Shown here: in pieces, positions 1-11,543 of the stretch
Numbering within the stretch: position 1 is the first letter of the stretch
Layout of the letters: each line of letters opens with the position of its first letter
Origin: Pinus tabuliformis
Lineage: Eukaryota; Streptophyta; Pinopsida; Pinales; Pinaceae
Assembly: GCA_031772625.1 (NCBI GenBank)
Contig: CM062820.1
Location: 1,078,245,369 to 1,078,309,368, forward strand
Reading direction: 5' to 3'
DNA: 64,000 nt
Translations under genes and position numbers: made by a program
Notes under the pieces: generated by a model
What the model was told of the DNA's origin: nothing
The model's database searches: none
What the model saw: only the letters and a program-made list of their open reading frames with translations

Positions 1-395
1 CTTTAGATTACAATTTACTTCTTGGGCGCGACTATGTTTATGACATGGGAGCTATTGTTTGAACGTTCTTTTGAGTGATGTGTTTCCCTCATGAAGGCAG
101 AATTGTCACCGTTGACCAACTTTCATTTCCCAGCCCAAATATGGTTTCCAATAAACCATCTTCCCTAAATGGTCCTTTTGTCCCAATGGTATCTTCCCCA
201 CCACAGGTCAATTATGTGGCAACCCGTTCCATGCCTACATCAACTGACAATCAATTCCGTGATGTTGTGCATTATGTACTGGGGGCATTGGAACCAGATC
301 TCTCTAATGGATTCATTGCTATGTATCCCTTCCAGAGAATTGTTCTCCCATCTAATGAGAACCTCTTGGAAGTCATGAACTATTATAGGTCGTGA
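1..395 (+). mobile_element. Ty3/gypsy retrotransposon fragment, protease-region remnant
   Basis: Conceptual translation of the first bases gives a stretch of the type LLLGRDYVYDMGA followed by CFPHEGRIVTVDQLSF. This resembles the end of the retropepsin domain and the following linker in plant non-chromovirus Ty3/gypsy polyproteins (Tat/Athila side of the tree). The element enters from beyond the left edge, so its size cannot be judged. It is a degraded fossil with few breaks in this short piece; no RT or integrase follows. The LTR-like stretch near 3000-3660 could be part of the same element, but this is inference. Family assignment below Ty3/gypsy is uncertain. Confidence 0.5.
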
Positions 396-404
396 TCAAG
401 GAAT

Positions 405-1000
405 CATGAGCATAGTTCCTTGTCTTGTGTCAAGCTCATTAAAAGATGAAACAAGGAATATAAAGACAATTCTTTTACTGTGTCAACCTCATTAAAAAAA
501 TGAAACAAGTCCTAGAGCATAGTTCCTTGTCTTGTGTCAAGTTCGTTAAAAAAAATAAACATGGAATCTGAGTAGAGTCCCTTGTCTTGTGTCAAGCTCA
601 CTAAAAAATGAAACAAGGTCCCCTAGAGCAAAGTTCCAATTCAAGTCTTTGATTAGATCTCGTAAAATCCCAGTCGAGTCTTTCACTTGATCTTGTAAAT
701 GAACCTTCATTCCATCCACCTGATAGCCATGAGTAGTCTACTTAGGTGAATGTAATGAAGCTCGGGGGGCATGAACCTAGAATCGAGTCATCGTGCTGGG
801 GGCATGTAAACCAATATCAAGCATAGTTTTTTCACGGTTCAAGCTTGTGTAAAAATGAAACTTAATCCAAGAATAGTTTTTCATTTCAAGCTTGTGTAAA
901 CATGAAACTGAATCCAAGTAGAGTTCTCGAAGGTTCAAGCTTGTGTAAAAATGAACCCATGCCCAATTTACATCTCGTGATTGCCTTTTTTATCAGCTAA
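405..1000. repeat. Degenerate tandem repeat block, fragments of about 50-60 bp
   Basis: Phrases such as CTTGTCTTGTGTCAAGCTC followed by a run of A and ATGAAACAAGG recur near 420, 470, 525 and 580. A related form, TTCAAGCTTGTGTAAAAATGAAAC, recurs near 838, 886 and 940. The units are diverged and irregular in length. Two GGGGGGCATG-like G-runs lie between the two sub-blocks (about 764 and 796). Plant Ty3/gypsy elements of the Tat side often carry such tandem blocks between the last ORF and the 3' LTR, so this may belong to the fragment at 1-395. That link is inference. Confidence 0.55.
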
Positions 1001-2990
1001 TTTATGCTAGATGAGACTTGGTTGTTTCATTCCATGCCACCATCTCTTTGGCCGATCATATGATTTCACTTGGTTATTTTTCCTTTCCTGTGGAACAGTT
1101 GTGATGAGTAGTCTTATTAGCCAGCCTCTTCACATAAATCAACATGTTTTGAGAAGTTCCAACATCACTGGAACTAGTTTCTATCCTAGACACCACTCAT
1201 TCCTCTAAGTGGAGTCCTCTTTAAGCTCTTTTCAGATTCTTGAAACATGAAAAGATTTCCGAGCGCTTGTCCTTTTCATCTCATAAACGAATTGGAATAC
1301 AACATCTACTAAGTATAAGTTTAACCCTTTTCTGGACTGAGATAGATTAATTACGAAAAAGGAATACATTCATTGAACATGGTCAATAGGTTCTCTCTTG
1401 TATCATTTTATGCTTTTTCAGACTTAGAGAGACAAATTTACGAAAAAGAACTTGTGGAGCTTTCTTTTTGTCCCTTTTCAAACTCTCTAAACATGAAAAG
1501 GATCGATTTCTCATTGTCGTTAAACTCGTTAAAACATCAAATAGTGACGAACTTGTCCATCATGACAAGATCAAGTTTCACCTTTGCTAGACCCATTAAA
1601 ACATCACACGGCGATGGATTCACCTGAAGGGTGGAATTATACATCAAGCATATGTTATCCTCCTCAAGCTTGTTAATAAAAAATAAAGAGGTATTGGTCA
1701 ACAATGACTGGGGAAAATGGGAAAAGGGATAAATCACTTTATGGTAGCAAGTCGCTCTTGAACATGACACTTTCACTTCATCTCTGTGGCTATTTGGGTT
1801 GGGTTATCTGCTTGATGGTTATCATACCTATGGTCTATCACACCATCCATCACTTTGGTTTTGGGTCAATGCTGCCAATTCATTCAGTGTCACTGACATG
1901 TTCAAGAGAAGTCACTCAGTAAACTTCATCCTTTGCAATACTCATAAACCTTCATTTTCATGACCACCATTCCTAAACATTGTGTCGTCAGTCACATTCT
2001 ATCTTCAAAATCATTACACTCGTTTCGTGTCGTTGATGGGGGATACATCAAGGCCCTCCTGTGATGAGTCACTTCTTGTCGACATCAACACATTATCTAG
2101 GAAGTTGACTTAGAAACACCCTTCTAGTACCTTGAGGCTTGCATACATCAATGGAAAGTTTCTCGCTTTCGGCAACAGTTTGACATCATAGGCCTTCAAC
2201 CAAAAGACTTTGTATGGTGTTCGAAATCAGAACATCTATTCACACCATGCATAATTTATTGTAGTACCTTGAGAATCATTATCATTATCGGTGATTTCTC
2301 ACGCGTCTGTTAACAACTTACATCATTGGTTGGTAATCAGATGATGTCTCCCCATGTTCGACTTCATATCACATTTTCACATGGTTAGACTTGTACTTGA
2401 GCGAACGATTGGATGAGATAGAAGACCACGGATCTAGTTTCATCCATCCAGGCTGCGAATTTCGGAGAGTACTAAATCATCTATACGATGGCTTTACACA
2501 TATGGTCATCCTATCATGAGTCTATATCTGTAGACGACTATCTAATTTATGTACATGTAATGAAAAGTTTATATGTTGAGTATGGGTATGGCTTCCCTCA
2601 GCAATTCACGAAAAATTCAAAGATATCATGATATTTTGTATTGTAATTAATGCAGGTCACTATCCACTTCAGATCCTCCTCATCACATCATAAAGCATAT
2701 CACTTAACATTATCATTTATGACTTCATGATTTAGGGGGTAGCGGTTATAGGTCTATTTGGGCACATCACTCCCCGTGATCAGATTAGTACAAATATGGC
2801 TCATCAAAGCTTAATTCAATTGCTACATGCCCTAGACAAGTCATCATATTGAATGTTTTCATCCATGAAAGTTTCCTAGCTTGAAACCCTGCTGAAATGC
2901 CTCCTTGGGACACAAGCACAACCTTGGTCAGGGGCAATTGCTCTACATAGTAGGTAGGCCCATTTAGACCTGCGATGCAGTGCACTTAAG
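1001..2990. other. No gene recognised; AT-rich, weakly repetitive
   Basis: Short open frames here have no recognisable domain. Isolated echoes of the upstream repeat continue to about 1700 (for example AAACATGAAAAGGAT near 1490 and CAAGCTTGTTAATAAAAAATAAAGAGG near 1665). The remainder shows no clear coding bias, RNA gene or repeat. It could be untranslated internal sequence of a degraded LTR element. Confidence 0.4.
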
Positions 2991-2999
2991 CCCACTTTA

Positions 3000-3660
3000 A
3001 CCTGCTTTGGGCGAGGATGAGTGAAATTGACATAGGATTCTGGGAATATTCCTTGATTCTAGAGCATTCAAGATGGATGACCAACTCTTATCTCATCCTA
3101 TGAGCTCGTTTTTGGATAGGCTATGGATCATTCAACCCTCTATCCTCTCATCCCTTTCTCCATGGAAGCTAACTCCAATTATTGAAAACCATTCAATACC
3201 ATATTTATGACAAAACCGCTTGCATTTCCCTATAAATTGACCACTCATCATAGTGATCAAAGGCTAGAACTTGGATATTGTAGAGAAATATTGTTGGCTT
3301 GAGACTTGAAATCATTGTCAAGTAAGGTTATGTTGCTGGATTGATGTGCTATTGGTGTGATGAGGGTTTGGACTAAGCTAGATGAGTGACACGGGATCAA
3401 ACCACATTGGGTGTAACTTCTCCTTCTATCAATCAATAAAGTTGTTTGTTCCTTTTCCCATAATTTTTCCCATATCTATGATGAATCTATGTTCAAATGT
3501 TTTTGATTCCATTTGTTTATATTAGATAGATCATATGCTTTGATTGTTGTCATATTCTGTTTGTGATTGGCAGGTACCAATTGGGCGAATTCAGTTTGAG
3601 CAGGAGCGACGAGAGCAATTCAAAGGAGATCAAAGGAAGCGAAGGATCACAAGTAGGTTC
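3000..3660 (+). mobile_element. LTR-like stretch with TATA box and poly-A signal
   Basis: A TATA-like TATAAATTG lies at 3231-3239 and an AATAAA at 3435-3440, about 200 bp downstream. This is the usual order of U3/R signals in a plant LTR. A GGTACCAATTGGGCG segment at about 3572 could mark the junction to an internal region, but no primer binding site is convincingly recognised. No partner LTR was found in the window, so it may be a solo or orphan LTR. It could equally be an old host promoter and terminator. Confidence 0.3.
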
Positions 3661-3780
3661 CTTATCTTATCTGTCTATTTTAGGAAAAGTTTAAACATAT
3701 TTACTTCTGTTGTTCTAAGTGTAACTACCCACTTATGCAAGATGTACTTATTAGTAGGTATAAATTCCATATAAAAGAAT

Positions 3781-4240
3781 TATATTTAGATATTGATCCC
3801 AAAATTTGACCAAAAAACCCTAAACGATGTTAGAAATAAAAGTGTACCTACTTCAAAATGTTGAATATTTTGCTGGAAGTTAAATTTCTAAAAAACTGGT
3901 TGATGAATATTTCATATTAGAAGTTGAAAGTTGTGGACCAACAATAGAAAGTTGTAGACATGGAGAATGGTCATTTGAAAAATGGAAATTCCAATAAGGA
4001 AGTTGTCAATTTGAAATAAAATGATAAGTATACTACAAACCAGGCATTGAGGGTGTTGGAGAACGGTGGAAACCTTACTTTGTAAATTTTTCTATGGTGG
4101 GCTAAGCCCTAAAACGTCCCTTTAATTTCCAAATCCAAACTAGAACCATCACAGACGAAATCCTTTGGCAATAGTCACCAGAGCCAATATACTTTTAGAT
4201 AATCTAAAGGAGGAGGGGCTTACCAATTTATAGAAACCAT
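3781..4240. repeat. Direct repeat, copy A (partner at 5116-5556)
   Basis: From TATATTTAGATATTGATCCC onward this stretch matches 5116-5556 over most of its length, with scattered substitutions and small gaps. Its last 175 bp also resemble the outer edge of the chromovirus LTR that begins at 5388. Copy A therefore carries both the flank and the LTR edge, which suggests that a segment spanning the insertion edge was duplicated afterwards. Confidence 0.7.
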
Positions 4241-5115
4241 ATCTTTACATGGAAAACTGTCATACACACTCTCCATTATAGAATTGTAGATATTTACTAG
4301 GACACCTCAAAGAACCTATACTATTCTCTATTACTCTTTCTAACCTCTCTTCAATATCTCTATTTAAATCCTTTTACAAGTTTCTCCGCTTGGGGACCAC
4401 ACAAATTGGACCATAGGTCAATTACAAAATTTTACACTCAACAATTACAATTTCTCAAGTTCCTGCACAATGTGCTTGGTTCCATCACATGGTGTTCTTT
4501 GCATAGTTCCTTTTCTCAACATTTCACTTATGTGGCACAATTCCCTTTATTAGTAATTCACTTTCCTAATACAGTGTCGTTTGGCATAATTCTTCAAAAC
4601 TTGGCCTCCCCTAAGTTTTAATAGAATGAGACCTTATCATTATTTATTTCATTGTTTTTTCCATAGGAAATATGAGTTTAGAAAAATATAATGAAAAATC
4701 TGTTATGAAAATTAGAATATGGAAATTTCATGGCATTGAAATGAGGATTGAATGACCAATCCATTAGTATCAAGTCATCCACCAAATATGGAAGACTTGA
4801 AAGGTTTTGACCTCTTGGAGGTTTCATCTACTTGAAAATTTTGCAAAGAGCATTTGCTTATAAACCCTAACTTGAGATTAAACTCTCAACTAAGGGTTTA
4901 AAAATGCTTGATAGAGTGTTTATAAATCCTTAATTCATTTTTTTTTCTTAACTTGAATAATTTATTGCTTTTATTTTTGGTGAGTTGAAAACCCTAATTC
5001 TAGGGTTTATTACAACCTCAATTAAGTGATGCATTGACCAAAAACTTGATCAAAATTCCACTCTATGCTCAATCAAGGTTTTCATAACTCAATATCCTTA
5101 CCAAAATGTGTGACT
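4241..5115. other. Unique AT-rich spacer between the direct repeats
   Basis: No domain, RNA gene or repeat is recognised. A 71-codon open frame at 4406-4621 looks like chance. Several short CCCTAA/TTAGGG-like words occur (for example AACCCTAA near 4864 and TAGGGTTT near 5003), but they do not form a telomere-type array. Confidence 0.4.
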
Positions 5116-5556
5116 TATATTTAGACATTGACCCCAAAATTTGACCAAAAAACCCTAAACGATGTTAGAAATAGAAGTGTACCTACTTCAAAATGTTGAA
5201 TATTTTGCTCGAAAATTTGGTTGATGAATATTGCATATTATAAGTTGAAATTTGTGGACCTACAATAGAAAGTTGTAGACATAAAGAATGGTTGTTTGAA
5301 AAATGAAAATTCCAAGAAGGAAGTTGTAGATTTGAAATAAAATGATGAGTATACTACAAATCGGGCATTTAGGGTGTTGGGGAACAATGCATGCCTTACT
5401 TTCTAAAAGTTTATATGGTGGGCTAAGTCCTAAAATGCCCCTTTAATTTCCAAAGCCAAACTAGAACCATCACAACCGAAATATTTTGGCAATAGTCACT
5501 AAAGCCAATATACTTTTAGATAAGCTAAAGTAAGAGGGGATTACCATTTTATAAAA
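5116..5556. repeat. Direct repeat, copy B, running into the chromovirus LTR
   Basis: Partner of 3781-4240. The first 270 bp lie outside the LTR and the rest is the outer end of the LTR at 5388-6683. The two copies start about 1.33 kb apart. They are clearly diverged by eye, so the duplication is old. Confidence 0.7.
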
Positions 5557-6683
5557 CTGCATGTTCAAAATTTTTATTTTAATAGTCGCAAACATCCCCA
5601 CATTATAAGCTCGCCATGCTTTAAAATTCCCTTCAATATGACCAAGTCTCATGGCTAGGTCTCTACTCCTTTGGTATGTTGGCTTGTACGCATCAACCCA
5701 AGCCTACATCACCCCATGTCATTCAAAAATTGTGCACAAGAAATGTCCCTAGGAATAGACTCTAGGATTTTCCCATCAAGTGTTGATCTTGGAATATGTT
5801 AGTTGTCATTCCTGGGCCTGTTCCGAAAGCACATCACACTAACCTCTAGGCATAGTGAATAGTACTGGTGGTTCCACTAGTGCTCTGTGTTATCTTGACC
5901 TCCTTATTATCAGCTAACCTTTACACATCATCTTGACACCCAGTCAACCCAACTTTTCTCTTATGCACTCCCCTCTTCACCTTTTGGGATAGAAACTCTA
6001 GGACATGTCAGCTCAACACTGTCAAGTGACAACTTTTTATTAATAGAAAATTGGCATTGTAAGGTTTTTTTTTTTTTGAGAGAAACTAAGCTAGGAAAAT
6101 GTCAGATTTTGCTACTCCCCCGTCACTCCTGCAACCTCCCACTCACGCAATATAAAGCAACACTTAATTTCTCTGTCAACAAGATTATCTACAATGCTTT
6201 TATATTACGTGAGTGGGAGGTTGCAGGAGTGATGGAGAAGCATCAAAAGTTGTTACTTTCCCAACTTAGTTTCTCTGTCACCAAAATTCCTTGCAATGCT
6301 ATATGTGTATACATGTGCAACCAAAGGGTAATACCGTAACTACAAAAGGATTGGTTAAGAATTAAAATGATAGGTTGCAAAAGGAATAGTTATAATATTT
6401 GATTGGAAAAATTATTCCCACACACACTCTAGGCTTCTCATTATTAAATTAATCAATAGATAAATACATCTCTTCAGGTCACTTCAGATCCATGGGAATA
6501 GGATCGAATGGACCAATTTTTTCATTATTAAACTAATTACAACAATTATCTAAGTTCAATGAATTACATGGCAATTCAAAGCAAACTCTATCCTAACAAT
6601 CCACTAATTCAGGAACCAAATCCTCTAGTAAATGATTTTGACCTCTTGGTCCCTCAAGTTTTTACAGATTCCCCTACATCATA
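5388..6683 (-). repeat. 3' LTR of the split chromovirus
   Basis: This stretch aligns along its length with 40318-42155, apart from insertions private to either copy. On the minus strand it begins TGATGTAGGGG, preceded by a purine-rich TTCCTTGGGAG, and ends ATGCA. It is about 1.3 kb long. The hairpin-forming duplication at 6124-6231 is present only in this copy. Confidence 0.75.
6124..6231. repeat. Perfect 24-bp inverted repeat (hairpin) inside the LTR
   Basis: The arms at 6124-6147 and 6208-6231 are perfect reverse complements of 24 bp, separated by 60 bp. Each contains GCAACCTCCCACTCACG or its complement. The equivalent place in the partner LTR (about 41700-41725) has a single, non-duplicated arm, so the hairpin arose after insertion, probably by a local inverted duplication. 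Confidence 0.8.
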
Positions 6684-6689
6684 CTCCCA

Positions 6690-8280
6690 AGGAACAAAGA
6701 ATTCATGGGATCTTGCCCATGAGGTCTTCAAAAATTTTTCCACTTTCATGTAATAATGTAGTAGTCATCAAAGTTATGTCCTTTCCTCTGGTCTTCTTAA
6801 TCAATCTCTTATCTAAGATTCTTTATGGTCGTAAAGGCTCTGTTGTTGGTAACTACTCATTCCATTGAATATGTTGTTTTCCATTGTCATCTATTGTATG
6901 TACCTCTTCTCATGGTTGATACTTGTATAGATCTTCAACATTGAAGATGGGAGAAATGCCAATCCCTGGTGGCAACTCTATCTCATAAGAATTGGATGAA
7001 AATTTCCTAAGGATCTTAAAAGGACCAATTTTATTTAATTTCTACTAGTAACTACTCCTGCCACAAAATTTTTTGTTTTCCACTATCCATTGTTGTATGT
7101 ACATCTTCTCATCGTTGATACTTGTATAGATCTACAACACTGAAGATGGTAGAAATTCCAATCCCTGGTGGTAACTCTATCTCATAAGCATTGGCTGAAA
7201 ATTTTGTAAGGATCTTACAAGGACCATTTTTATTTTAATTTTAGTTGATCATATTCTCCTTTAGGAAATATTTCCTTTCTCAAATGTTCCAATACTAAAT
7301 ATCCCACTTCAAAGTTATATTATGTCCTCTTGAGATTTGCTATGGTTTTATATTTGAGGTTTCTCTCTTGCAGGCTTTGTTTCACTTGTTCATGGATCTC
7401 CCACATAGCTATAATAACTTATTCTCTTATTTAACTCCTTGGTTCTTCTCTTCCCAAGTTCCTGAGTTCATGCACTCCTCTCGGATACATTTCCATAAGA
7501 AATCACTTGATCCCACTGCTTGGGATGGTCTGCAACTAAGCTTCTCAAGACATTCCCCAAACCCCTATTAACTACTTCCATCTGCCCATTAATTTGAGGG
7601 TGATATGATGAAATACAACTTAATTTTGTTCCAATCTTCTTCCATAAGGTCCTCCATAAACGACTCGAGAATCTGGTATCCCTATTTGAGAAAGTTCTCT
7701 TGGGCGCTCCATGAAATCTCACCACTTATCTAAAGGACAAGTTAGAAGAATGGGTAGCATCATTGATTTTAAAACAAGGGATGAAATGGGCCATTTTTGA
7801 AAATCTATCCACTACAACAAAGTTCAATCATTACCCTTTTGAGTTTTTGGTAAGCCCAATACAAATTCCATGCTTACTGAATCCCATGGTCTGTCTAGAA
7901 TTGGTAATGGTGTATACAATCCTATATTTTGGCTCTTCCCTTTTGCATGATGGAAAATCCTATAGTTGCTAATAAACCTTTTCACATCAGTCCTCATCTT
8001 TTGCTAATATTAGAAATGCTTAAGCTACTCATATGTCTTATCATGGCCAAAGTGAATTGCAAGACCTCCATTATGCTTCTTTTTTATTAAATTCTCCCTC
8101 ATTGAGAATTTTGGTAGACATCACTGATCATTATAGAACAATAATCCTTCTTGAAGCATGTAATCAAGCCACCTACTCCTATCTTGGATTTCTGGGTTTT
8201 TACAAGATTTATAGGCCTCCTTGTAATCTGCATCATCCTCATATAGCTCCTTCATGAAGTTGAAACCCATGATCTATACT
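6690..8280 (-). pseudogene. Integrase region of the split chromovirus
   Basis: The minus-strand frame around 7468-7725 reads as an integrase core. It has the phrases SNRDTRF, FWRT-like SRLWRTLWKKIGTKL, SSYHPQINGQMEVVNR and LGNVLRSLVADHPKQWD, which are typical of plant chromoviruses. The zinc-binding part lies upstream (to about 8280) and the poorly preserved C-terminal part downstream (6690-7450), including a local duplication at 6880-7243. The region carries many breaks and is a fossil. Confidence 0.75.
6880..7243. repeat. Two direct repeats of about 165 bp, period about 198
   Basis: The segment containing TTGATACTTGTATAGATC, CCAATCCCTGGTGG and AAGGATCTTA occurs at about 6880-7045 and again at about 7079-7243. 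The copies are similar but not identical. The repeat lies in the integrase C-terminal region of the chromovirus relic and looks like a local duplication within it. Confidence 0.75.
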
Positions 8281-8397
8281 TGACTTTCATGCACAATCAA
8301 ATTCCTCTTGCTCAATGCATACACAATTCTATTAGCTTGGCCACTAATATGCTTCAAAACAAAAGTGAAATTTTGGAGATATTCAAGCCACTTAACA

Positions 8398-9743
8398 TCA
8401 TTGCATTTGACTCAATCTATGTTGTTTCATAATGCACTGTAAGGCATGATTATCTGTATAACAAAAAAAATCTTTAAACATTGAATAATACCTACATTCC
8501 TTTAGAGCTTGTACCACAATATAAAATTCCTTGTCATAAGAAGTGCAATTCCTCCTTGACTCATTCAACTTCTCACTAAAATAGGTTATGGGATTATCCT
8601 CTTGAATTAATACAACACCAATCACTTGTCCACTAGCATCACACTTCAGTTGGAAATGATTACTAAAATTTGACAAGATCAATATAAGTTGTTATGTGAT
8701 CTTCTTATTCAACAATTGAAACCTTTTTTGTATTTAAATAGTCCATTGGAATAATTGTTTGTCTTTATTTATGGTCTCTACAATTAGAGTACTCATTCTG
8801 CTGAAATTCCTGATGAACTTCTTGTAAAAACTAGCCAAACCATGAAAAGTTCTAACCTAAAAAATTATTTTAGGAGAGGTCCAATAAAAAATAACTCTAA
8901 CCTTATTAGGATCCATCTTCAAAGCATCCCTGGATATAACAAATCCCAAATACACAAGTTCAGTCTTCAAGAATGAACATTTTTTCAAATTGATAAGCAG
9001 TTACTCTTGCTGCAACTTCTCTAACACATATCTCAAATGTCTCAAGTGCTCTTCTTTGGAATAAATGTAAACTAAGATATCATCTAAATACAAAATCACA
9101 ATTTTCCCTATAAATTCCTTTAATACCTCATTCATCAACCTCATAAAGGTGTTGGGTTCATTGGACAACCCAAATGGCATGACCAACCATGCATACAACC
9201 CATCATTGGTTTTAAAAGTTGTATTCCACTCATCTCCCTCTTTGATCCTGATCTAATGATACCCATTCTTTATATCAATCTTAGCGAAATAACTAAAACC
9301 ACTCAAACATTCAAATAAATAATCTATGCGAGGTAAAGGAAATTTGTACATGATTGTGATAATGTTCAATGCTCTTGAGTCTGTACACATGCACCAACCT
9401 CCATATTTCTTAGGAATCAACACCATAGGAACCACACATGGATTAAGGCTCTTTATGATTAGTCTTTTATCCAATAGTTCCTACACTTTATTTCTAATTT
9501 CTTCATTCTCCTGAGTGGTCTTTTGTATGAAACCTTATTTGGTAGATTTTCTCTTGATATTAGACCAATATGATGACTTATACTCGTCACAAGTGGTAAC
9601 ACATTAGGCAAGTCTTCCACTATGATAACACTATACTTATTCAACATATCTTTAATTTCAAAATGAAAATCATTTAGAGTAGTGGAAGTAAGAATTACCT
9701 TAAGTTTACACACCAAGACAAAACTCACCTTATTTTCTTCCAT
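8398..9743 (-). pseudogene. Reverse transcriptase and RNase H region of the split chromovirus
   Basis: Minus-strand frames give RT phrases ([47 protein letters not shown]) between about 9474 and 9000. RNase H phrases (LKCDASGQVIGVVLIQE, YFSEKLNESRRN, YTDNHALQ) follow between 8682 and 8398. The order RT then RNase H then integrase is that of Ty3/gypsy. The region is old and broken in several places. Confidence 0.8.
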
Positions 9744-9750
9744 CTATTGC

Positions 9751-10051
9751 AAAATTTCTTTTTTGCTCAACAACAATGCCTTGTAATCATTATTCTTTGA
9801 TTTCCTCTCTTCTTGCAATGGAAACAAGGTATGGTTGATGTCATCCTTCTGGAACTTGTAGATGTTATTCTTCCCATCATGCATAACACCTTCGTCAAAC
9901 TATCAGAGTCTACTCAATATATTAGGACACACATCCATGGGCATGATATCACACAAGATTTTATCCTTGTATCTACCTATCTGCAACGCCACTTCTCTTT
10001 TTTCATTCATTAACAATTGATGACAATTTTGAAGCCATGACACCTTATAAT
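9751..10051 (-). pseudogene. Protease region, pol-side part, of the split chromovirus
   Basis: Minus-strand reading next to the insertion edge gives phrases such as YKVSWLQ, LQIGRYKDK and CDIMPMDVC, which in this family follow the retropepsin core. The gag-side part of the same domain sits at the other edge of the insert (39013-39196). This is the main evidence that 10061-39003 is a later insertion. Confidence 0.7.
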
Positions 10052-10060
10052 GTGGGTGAT
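10052..10060. repeat. Left copy of 9-bp target-duplication-like flank
   Basis: GTGGGTGAT here corresponds to GTGTTGGAT at 39004-39012, with six of nine bases equal. Both occupy the same place in the disrupted protease region. A 9-bp target duplication is characteristic of Mutator-like transposons. The mismatches would reflect age. Confidence 0.45.
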
Positions 10061-10091
10061 AGCATGAAGTCGGGTAACACTTTTTGGCAAG
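10061..10091 (+). repeat. Left terminal inverted repeat
   Basis: It aligns in inverse orientation with 38960-38993, with about four or five differences in 30 bases. The terminal 10 bases of the right arm (to 39003) have no counterpart on the left, so the exact outer boundary is uncertain. Confidence 0.5.
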
Positions 10092-10119
10092 GGAGGGTGC
10101 ATTTAAGTGAAAAAAGGAG

Positions 10120-10410
10120 AAATCGATCTAGCATTTTAAGTGCTCAATCAAGCCATTTTTAAGTGCTCTATTGAGCCCCTTGAGTGCTATTTTTTTCAAT
10201 CGAGGGTTTAAAACAAACCCTCGATCGAGCATTATGGCTTGATTTAGATCTAACAATCGATCAAGATTTAGGGCTTGATTGAGCTTTAGCACTTCATCAA
10301 GCCCCTATTTTCTATTAAAACGCGTGATTGCGGTTTGCACTTGTCATTTCTACACAAACCGCAAGATAAACAAGATTTTGACTGAGGTATTAGAGCTCAA
10401 TTGAGTGATT
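10120..10410. repeat. Left subterminal cluster of GCTTGATCGAGC-type palindromic motifs
   Basis: About nine variants of GCTTGATTGAGC / GCTCAATCAAGC occur in both orientations within 300 bp. One pair forms a hairpin (TCGAGGGTTT and AAACCCTCGA around 10200-10223). A second, unrelated hairpin is formed by GCGGTTTG and CAAACCGC (about 10331 and 10358). The same motif family lies at 37568-37700 near the other end. Clustered subterminal motifs at both ends are known for CACTA and some Mutator-like transposons as transposase-binding sites. That role here is inference. Confidence 0.6.
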
Positions 10411-10839
10411 GGACCATGGAGCAACCGAATCAACCTCGCCAACATCCCTGCCAATATCCCAAAGGCTTAAGTGAACGTAGGTTTCCTATCATTTTTGTCT
10501 TTTTTATTTATTTTTTCATGCAAAATTATATTTAAAAAAGAAGAAGAAGCAAACCATGTATAAAAGCCATGAAAACCCAAAAAATCACCAAAAGAACCCT
10601 TCAAACAACAAAAAACAACTTAAAAAACCACAAAAAACAACCTAGAAAACTACAAAAAATAGCCTAGAAAATACTTCGAAACCACCAAAAAAACTATAAT
10701 TTAGGTTTTTAATTTTTGTGTTATTTGCAATGGTAGCATGTTTATTATGCATATTTTCTAATTTTGAATGGTAAAAACATTATTTTCTAATTATTTTAGG
10801 TTTTAAAGTTTTTCGTTAGGAATTTTGTGAAATAAATTT

Positions 10840-10843
<4 letters not shown>

Positions 10844-10876
<33 letters not shown>
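10844..10876. repeat. Poly-T tract (33 bp)
   Basis: An uninterrupted T run, seen directly. It could be an A-tail of a retroposed sequence on the minus strand, but no retroposon body was recognised next to it. Confidence 0.9.
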
Positions 10877-10877
<1 letters not shown>

Positions 10878-11179
10878 AGCTATTTGAAATGCATTTTAAA
10901 TGTCTAACAAATTTGACCAAAAATATACCCCAAAAAACTCCAAAACAGAAAACAACAAAACTAAATAAATAAATTAAGAGTTTGAGATTGAGATGATGAA
11001 TATGGCTGCTCATAGTGAACATCTATTTATCAAATAAGAAATTTATTTTATTTTATTATTTTAAATTTAAATTAAATTTATATTTTAAATATTATTTTTG
11101 TAATAAATATAGTACAATTCGTTTTAAAATTTAATTAATTACTTAAAAATAAAATATTAATATTTAAAGTTAAAAATTC

Positions 11180-11182
<3 letters not shown>

Positions 11183-11269
<87 letters not shown>
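11183..11269. repeat. (TA)n microsatellite
   Basis: A perfect TA dinucleotide array of about 43 units, within AT-rich sequence that continues on both sides with TAAC/TAACATA-like words up to about 11480. Confidence 0.95.
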
Positions 11270-11271
<2 letters not shown>

Positions 11272-11495
11272 TGTAACTATATAACAAAACATAACTTAGT
11301 TATATATAAATTTAACTATAGATAGCTATACCTATAACATAACATATATAACTTTAACATAACATAACTATATTTAACTGTAACATCACATAACTATATA
11401 TTATAGTTATAAAATAGAACATAACATAGTTAGTATAACTATTTAACTTAACATAAATATAGAACTATTTAACTTAACATAAAGTTATTTAACAT

Positions 11496-11499
<4 letters not shown>

Positions 11500-11540
<41 letters not shown>
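11500..11540. repeat. (GT)n microsatellite
   Basis: A perfect GT dinucleotide array of about 20 units. Confidence 0.95.

Positions 11541-11543
<3 letters not shown>

Noticed and set aside
4860-5010. Telomere-like AACCCTAA/TTAGGGTTT words
   Set aside because: They are isolated words in both orientations, with no tandem array, so not an interstitial telomere block.
10061-10420. CACTA-type transposon suggested by subterminal motifs
   Set aside because: The ends do not carry CACTA/TAGTG and the flanks suggest 9 bp, not 3 bp. A Mutator-like element is the better fit, though not certain.
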